DNA from: Paenibacillus beijingensis | GTDB lineage: Bacteria; Bacillota; Bacilli; Paenibacillales; Paenibacillaceae | Direction: 5' to 3' | NCBI RefSeq assembly: GCF_000961095.1 | Contig: NZ_CP011058.1 | Span: 558,001-622,000, forward strand | Length of the DNA stretch: 64,000 bases | Shown: positions 59,252-64,000 of the stretch, one piece after another | Numbering within the stretch: position 1 is the stretch's first letter | How the letters are laid out: the number at the start of each line of letters is the position of its first letter | Notes under the pieces: model-generated | The model's database searches: none | Told to the model about the DNA's origin: nothing | Seen by the model: the letters and a program-made list of their open reading frames with translations, nothing else | Position numbers and translations under genes: made by a program

Positions 59252-61270
59252 TTACAGCAGCGCTTTTACTTTTGCCACGACATTTTCGACCGTGAAGCCG
59301 TATTCCTTAATGACGCGGTCGCCAGGCGCGGATGCCCCGAACGTGTTGATGCCGAGTACTGCGCCTTTATCGCCTACGAAGCGGTCCCATCCGAACGGAT
59401 GCGCCATTTCAACGGCGAGGCGGGCTTTGACGTCCGGCAATAGAACGGAATCTTTATACGCCTGATCCTGCTTGTCGAACAGATCCCAGCTCGGCATGCT
59501 GATGACGCGAACCGCAATTCCTTCTTCTGCAAGCGCTTTTTGAGCCTGAACTGCCAGCTGAACTTCGGAGCCGGTCGCAATAATTTGCGCCTGCGCTTTG
59601 CCGTCGGCTGCGTCGGCGACAACATACGCGCCGCGTTTAATGCCTTCGCGCGCTTTGTCGGCCGTGCCTTCGAGAATCGGCAGGTTTTGACGGGTCAGCA
59701 CGAGCGCAACCGGGTTCTTCGTGTTTTCGGTCGTATATGCCCAAGCGGCCGAAGTTTCATTGCCGTCCGCCGGACGGATAACGGTCAGGTTCGGGATGAC
59801 GCGGATCGAAGCAAGCTGCTCGATCGGTTCGTGCGTCGGGCCGTCTTCGCCAACCGCGATGCTGTCATGCGTCAGTACGTACGTAACCGGCAGACCCATA
59901 AGAGCAGCCAAACGGACTGCAGGACGCAGGTAGTCGGTAAAGACAAAGAACGTGCCGCCGAACGGCTTCACGCCGCCATGAAGGCTCATGCCGTTCATCG
60001 CCGCCGCCATGCCGAATTCGCGGATACCGTAGTAGACGTTCCGTCCGCTGTAATCCGTCGCATGGAAGGTCGGGATATTTTTCAGGTGGGTCATCGTCGA
60101 ACTTTCCAGGTCGGCAGAACCGCCGATCAGAGCCGGAACGTTCTTCGCCAGTCCGTTCAGCGCGTTGCCGGAAGCGACGCGGGTCGATACCGGTTTGTCC
60201 TCCGTGGAGTATACCGGCAGATCTTTATCCCAGCCTTGCGGCAGCTCGCCTTTGACAGCCAGCTCGAACTGCTGAGCAAGCTCCGGATTCGCTTGTTTGT
60301 AAGCGGCGAACATGTCGTTCCATTCCGCGTTCGCTTTCTCGCCTTTTTGCTTCACAGCGGCAAAGTTCACGCGCACTTCATCCGGCACGTGGAACGGCTC
60401 TTCGGATACCCACTCGTAGAACTGTTTCGTGAGCAGTGTTTCTTCAACGCCAAGCGGAGATCCGTGAGGGCCTGCATGGCCGCCTTTGCCGCCTTTGTTC
60501 GGGCTGCCGTAACCGATGACCGTTTTGACTTCGATCAGGGTCGGTTTGTTTTTCTCGGCTTTCGCTTGCTGAATGGCGCTTGCCAGCGCGGGCAGGTCGT
60601 TGCCGTCCTCGACGCGCAGCACTTGCCAGCCGTAAGCTTCGAAACGTTTCTGCACGTTTTCCGAGAAGGACAGATTCAGTTCGCCGTCAAGCGAAATATC
60701 GTTGGAATCGTACAGCATAATCAGCTTGCCGAGCTGCAGATGGCCGGCCATGGAAGCCGATTCGTTCGAAATGCCCTCCGACAGGTCGCCGTCGCCGCAA
60801 ATCGCGTACGTATAGTGATCGATAACGTTGTAGCCTTCTTTGTTATATGTCGCAGCAAGGTGAGCTTCGGCAAGTGCCATACCGACTGCCATGCCGATCC
60901 CTTGACCGAGCGGACCGGTCGTTGCGTCAACGCCCGCCGTATGGCCGAATTCCGGATGTCCCGGAGTTTTGGAGCCCCATTGACGGAACTGCTTGATTTC
61001 CTCGAGCGGCAGATCGTAGCCCGACAGATGAAGCAGGCTGTAAAGGAGCATGGAGCCGTGTCCCGCAGACAGAACGAACCGGTCACGGTTGATCCACGTC
61101 GGATTGGACGGGTTATGAACCATATCTTTTGCAAAAAGCTGGTAGCCCATCGGCGCGGCACCCATCGGCATGCCCGGGTGGCCCGATTTTGCCTTTTCGA
61201 TCGCATCGATGCTGAGCGTACGGATGGTCGTGACGGAAAGCTGGTCAATCGTTTGTTGCGTAACTGACAT
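59252..61270 (-). CDS. tkt: Transketolase
   Basis: A 672-residue TPP enzyme of the pentose phosphate pathway. TPP and metal site: CGDGDLSEGISNESASMAGH and LIMLYDSNDISLDGEL; substrate His in KSGHPGMPMGAAPMGY; the Glu and transketolase signature lie in the second domain (DYSGRNVYYGIREFGMAAAM). AGGAGG precedes ATG 61270. It can process ribose phosphate arising from nucleoside breakdown. Confidence 0.96.
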   Translation of the reverse strand: MSVTQQTIDQLSVTTIRTLSIDAIEKAKSGHPGMPMGAAPMGYQLFAKDMVHNPSNPTWINRDRFVLSAGHGSMLLYSLLHLSGYDLPLEEIKQFRQWGSKTPGHPEFGHTAGVDATTGPLGQGIGMAVGMALAEAHLAATYNKEGYNVIDHYTYAICGDGDLSEGISNESASMAGHLQLGKLIMLYDSNDISLDGELNLSFSENVQKRFEAYGWQVLRVEDGNDLPALASAIQQAKAEKNKPTLIEVKTVIGYGSPNKGGKGGHAGPHGSPLGVEETLLTKQFYEWVSEEPFHVPDEVRVNFAAVKQKGEKANAEWNDMFAAYKQANPELAQQFELAVKGELPQGWDKDLPVYSTEDKPVSTRVASGNALNGLAKNVPALIGGSADLESSTMTHLKNIPTFHATDYSGRNVYYGIREFGMAAAMNGMSLHGGVKPFGGTFFVFTDYLRPAVRLAALMGLPVTYVLTHDSIAVGEDGPTHEPIEQLASIRVIPNLTVIRPADGNETSAAWAYTTENTKNPVALVLTRQNLPILEGTADKAREGIKRGAYVVADAADGKAQAQIIATGSEVQLAVQAQKALAEEGIAVRVISMPSWDLFDKQDQAYKDSVLLPDVKARLAVEMAHPFGWDRFVGDKGAVLGINTFGASAPGDRVIKEYGFTVENVVAKVKALL

Positions 61271-61467
61271 TTTAATAACGCCTCCTGATTCAAAATTGCT
61301 GCTTCAGGTTCCTTAAGCAAACGAACCCGGTTCAAAGCGACATCAAAATATTACCCTCAGAACGTCTATTTAATTTATGAACTGTCCAATATTGTACCAC
61401 TCCATCTGCTGCAATTCCAATCGCGGAGCATAACAATTTGGATGAATATTTAATGAAACGTTCGGAT

Positions 61468-62364
61468 TTAGTTAAAGACGACCGTCTTATTTTGATGGAC
61501 GAGAATCCGGTCCTCGGTATGCCATTTAACCGCGCGGGCCAGCACAACGCGTTCGATCGTACGGCCGATGCGCTTCAAATTATCCACGTTGTCGCGGTGG
61601 CTCACCCGCTGCACATCCTGCTCGATGATTGGACCGCCGTCAAGCTCTTCGGTTACGTAGTGAGCGGTGGCGCCGATAATTTTTACGCCGCGGTTATACG
61701 CTTGTGCGTACGGTTTGCCGCCGACGAAAGCCGGCAGAAACGAATGGTGGATGTTAATGATGCGATTCGGGAACTGCTCGATGAATTTAGGCGAAATAAT
61801 TTGCATGTAACGGGCCAGCACGATCAGGTCGGCTTTATCGGCCACCGTTTCCAGCTGCTTGCGCTCCGCTTCCGCCTTCGTATCCGGAGTAACCGGAATG
61901 TGATGGTACGGAATGCCGAACGACTCCACCAGCTCGCGCATGTCGGGATGATTGCTGATCACCATGGCGATTTCCGCATTCAGATCGCCCGCCTGCCACT
62001 GCCAAAGCAGCTCAAGCAGACAATGGTCCTCTTTGGATACAAAGATGGCAAGGCGTTTCTTGCGGCTGGCGCGGAACGTATGCCATTTCATTTCGAAGCG
62101 GTCGGCTACGCGCGTAAAATCTTCCTGCAGCACCGGCAGTTCTTTTTCCATATCGTTCAAGTCAAATTCAAAGCGTATAAAAAACATGCCGCCTTCCGGG
62201 TCCATCGTGTACTGGTCGGATTGAACGATATTGGCTCCGTGCTCATACAAAAAATGGGAAACGGCAGCTACAATGCCCGGGCGGTCCGGACAGGAGATGA
62301 GCATGCGCGCCCTGTTGTTCGAAATTATCGGATTGTGAAGTGCATGTTGAGGTTTGGATTGCAT
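61468..62364 (-). CDS. purU: Formyltetrahydrofolate deformylase
   Basis: A 298-residue enzyme releasing formate from 10-formyl-THF. An N-terminal ACT domain (about 15-95: ARMLISCPDRPGIVAAVSHF) precedes the formyltransferase fold, with catalytic NIHHSFLPAFVGGKPYAQAY and the Asp in ELDGGPIIEQD. The start at 62364 has GGAAG about ten bases upstream; the open frame upstream is not family-like and overlaps the DNase IV gene. Confidence 0.94.
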   Translation of the reverse strand: MQSKPQHALHNPIISNNRARMLISCPDRPGIVAAVSHFLYEHGANIVQSDQYTMDPEGGMFFIRFEFDLNDMEKELPVLQEDFTRVADRFEMKWHTFRASRKKRLAIFVSKEDHCLLELLWQWQAGDLNAEIAMVISNHPDMRELVESFGIPYHHIPVTPDTKAEAERKQLETVADKADLIVLARYMQIISPKFIEQFPNRIINIHHSFLPAFVGGKPYAQAYNRGVKIIGATAHYVTEELDGGPIIEQDVQRVSHRDNVDNLKRIGRTIERVVLARAVKWHTEDRILVHQNKTVVFN

Positions 62365-62419
62365 AAAAAAGTTTCTTCCTTCCATCAATTTTAATAAAGC
62401 CGCGTGCGTCCTGCGCGAA

Positions 62420-63547
62420 TTACGCGTTAACGAGCAGCTGCTTTCCTGCAAACCAGCCGGTAATCCGCTGGTTGATTTCTTCCTCGGTCAGATCGGGAAG
62501 AACCTGATGCTCCATGACCAAATCGTACAGGCGGTCCATCGGCTCGCGCGGGTCGGCTTTTTTCGCTTTGGCGTCGTTTTTAAGCACATCCCATACCGAC
62601 AGCACAAACGTGCGCGGGTCAATGTCCTGTTTTCCGAAAAAGTGGTGCAGACGTTCGATCCCGTCAAAAAATTGATCGCCGAACCGATCCATCGCGTCGC
62701 CGCGCAGCAGCGCGATCTCCGCTTCATACATCGGACGCTGATTTTTAGCGTCTTTGCCGATCCACGGCGTTTCCAGAATGAACGGCCGTCCTGCCAGCGC
62801 TTCGTGATGCACGACCGCGTTGATCGTCTCAAAGCCGAGCCAGCCCGCTCCTACCGGCGCATGGCGGTCTTTGGCGGCGCCGCGCGGATTTTTCGTATCG
62901 TTGATATGGACGACCGCGACGCGATCAAGGCCGACGATCCGGTCGAACTGCTCGAGCACCCCGTCCAGGTCGCCGATCAGATCGTAGCCGGCGTCGTTCA
63001 TGTGACACGTATCCATGCAGACGGTCAGCCGCTCGTTTTTGTGCACCTTGTCCATAATGACGGCAATCTCTTCGAAGGTGCGACCGATTTCCGTCCCTTT
63101 GCCCGCCATCGTTTCCAGCGCGATGTTCACGTCCGTTTCGCCGACGCCGTCCAGCACCTCGTTAAGCCCTTCGGCAATCCGGTTAATGCCGAACTCCGCG
63201 TCTTTTTCCGTATAGGCGCCGGGATGCAGCACGATGTTTCGTACCCCGATCGCATGCGTGCGGCGGATTTCCTCCTGCAAAAATCGGACCGCCAGTTCAT
63301 AGGTATCTTCTTTATAAGAACCGAGGTTGATAATATAAGGCGCGTGAACGACGATTTCGTCGATGCCCGCTTGTACCATCAATTCCCGGCCTTCTTCGAT
63401 ATATAAGGTTTCCACCGGCTTGCGGCGGGTATTTTGCGGCGCGCCGGTATAGATCATGAATGAGCTGGAGCCGTATGAGACCGCCTCCTTCGCCGCCGTA
63501 AGCAGCCCTTTATCGCTGAAAGATACGTGAGAGCCGATTTTTAACAT
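62420..63547 (-). CDS. nfo: Deoxyribonuclease IV / endonuclease IV-family AP endonuclease with long C-terminus
   Basis: A 375-residue TIM-barrel enzyme cleaving DNA 5' to abasic sites. Zinc-ligand motifs: VVHAPYIINLG, NIVLHPGAY, NIALETMAGKG, VCMDTCHMNDAGYDL, VVHINDTKNPRGAAKDRHAP and ILETPW. The barrel ends near residue 280; a further roughly 90 residues follow (from about GDAMDRFGDQFFDGIERLHH), longer than in E. coli Nfo or B. subtilis YqfS. Confidence 0.93.
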   Translation of the reverse strand: MLKIGSHVSFSDKGLLTAAKEAVSYGSSSFMIYTGAPQNTRRKPVETLYIEEGRELMVQAGIDEIVVHAPYIINLGSYKEDTYELAVRFLQEEIRRTHAIGVRNIVLHPGAYTEKDAEFGINRIAEGLNEVLDGVGETDVNIALETMAGKGTEIGRTFEEIAVIMDKVHKNERLTVCMDTCHMNDAGYDLIGDLDGVLEQFDRIVGLDRVAVVHINDTKNPRGAAKDRHAPVGAGWLGFETINAVVHHEALAGRPFILETPWIGKDAKNQRPMYEAEIALLRGDAMDRFGDQFFDGIERLHHFFGKQDIDPRTFVLSVWDVLKNDAKAKKADPREPMDRLYDLVMEHQVLPDLTEEEINQRITGWFAGKQLLVNA

Positions 63548-63664
63548 GGCTTATCGCCCCTTCCTGATTATCACTCCTATTTTACAGGGAATGTTCAAAT
63601 AAATCTAGGAATGGACTATAATTTACATTGATAAGGTTACCAATAATCAAGAGGTGAAGACGCG

Positions 63665-64000
63665 ATGGCCTCCAATTGGTTTATGTATTTCATCCTGTTT
63701 TGGGCGATTGTGCTTGCAGGCTTCATGGCGATCGGCGGATTTTTCATGTTCCGCAAGTTTTTGAAAGTGCTTCCCAAGAAGGACGGCAAGTCGAAGCTCG
63801 ATTGGCAAAACTATTGGGTGGAAGAGAGCCGCAGCTTGTGGACGGATGAATCCAGACGATTCTTAAGTTTGCTCGTCTCGCCGGTACCGGGACCGTTCCG
63901 CGACATCGCCAAACATTCCATCGCAGCCCGGATCGGCCAGATCGCCATCGAAAGCGGGGCTTCGGAAGTAACGCGGGAGCACTGCATCGAAGGGTACATT
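63665..64000 (+). CDS. DUF2621-type membrane protein, N-terminal part (runs off the window)
   Basis: 112 codons are visible. A hydrophobic segment at about residues 5-30 (FMYFILFWAIVLAGFMAIGG) is followed by a soluble region with DWQNYWVEESRSLWTDESRR and PVPGPFRDIAKHSIAARIGQ, which I associate with the DUF2621 family of Bacillales. AGAGGTG lies eight bases before the ATG. Confidence 0.75.
   Translation, partial: MASNWFMYFILFWAIVLAGFMAIGGFFMFRKFLKVLPKKDGKSKLDWQNYWVEESRSLWTDESRRFLSLLVSPVPGPFRDIAKHSIAARIGQIAIESGASEVTREHCIEGYI

Noticed and set aside
59540..61267. A 575-codon open frame antisense to transketolase
   Set aside because: It is a shadow of the codon pattern in a highly conserved gene; the product is Arg- and His-rich without any recognisable domain.

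Overview
The window looks like a chromosomal segment of a Paenibacillaceae-type Firmicute (Paenibacillus, Cohnella or a close relative). Reasons: a Spo0E-family sporulation phosphatase, GGAGG-type ribosome-binding sites with frequent TTG and GTG starts, sigma-A-like promoters, a stalk-domain (copper amine oxidase N-terminal type) surface protein, CUT1 sugar transporters without their own ATPase, and interspersed hairpin repeats of a kind I associate with Paenibacillaceae. The genus call is inference; no rRNA is present.

Layout. 1-4.5 kb (minus strand): a stalk/propeller surface protein followed by pstS-pstC-pstA-pstB (phosphate uptake), preceded by a regular 11-bp-spaced Pho-box-like array. 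4.8-5.5 kb: tRNA-Val(GAC), then a TTG-started small gene and a Spo0E-like gene. 5.5-6.5 kb: an SDR-fold protein that lacks the usual Tyr/Lys pair, with a structured leader. 7-14.3 kb is a mobile-element hot spot. A TnpB (IS605/IS1341-type) element sits inside a GNAT acetyltransferase gene, an IS110 element is nested in the TnpB element, an IS256 remnant flanks the gene, and a second complete IS110 lies further on. Removing bases 7071-10001 restores an in-frame 156-residue GNAT. 14.4-17 kb: padR, two DUF1048 genes and a drug-type ABC exporter.

17.5-28 kb (minus): a BMP-family (nucleoside/sugar-like) ABC importer with a frameshifted second permease, plus a BtpA/SgcQ-like protein, a creatininase-family amidohydrolase, a DeoR regulator, an FGGY kinase and an M42 peptidase. 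Candidate shared operators suggest one regulon. 28-33 kb: LysE exporter, a small membrane protein, methionine aminopeptidase, a CtpB-like protease and a HAD phosphatase. 33-37 kb (minus): sulfate importer (cysT-cysW-cysA-sbp). 37-42 kb: YigZ, Pgi, a beta-hydroxyacid dehydrogenase and an AraC/GyrI-like regulator. 42-46.3 kb (minus): CUT1 importer with a nucleoside hydrolase.

46.5-59 kb is largely reductive pyrimidine catabolism: PreT/PreA dihydropyrimidine dehydrogenase, dihydropyrimidinase, a 74-residue protein and an Mrp Fe-S carrier in one run; then alanine dehydrogenase, a CoA-acylating semialdehyde dehydrogenase, a class III aminotransferase, a PucR regulator and nucleoside phosphorylase PpnP. 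Together these can take a nucleoside or uracil through beta-alanine and malonate semialdehyde to acetyl-CoA; the beta-ureidopropionase step is not encoded here. 59-64 kb: transketolase, PurU, DNase IV and the start of a DUF2621 gene.

The observations I rate highest are the exactly reconstructable TnpB insertion with readable guide and target-adjacent motif, and a pair of structured intergenic elements (about 32.99-33.11 kb and 37.26-37.41 kb) that share a conserved core while their stems differ in sequence yet stay paired.
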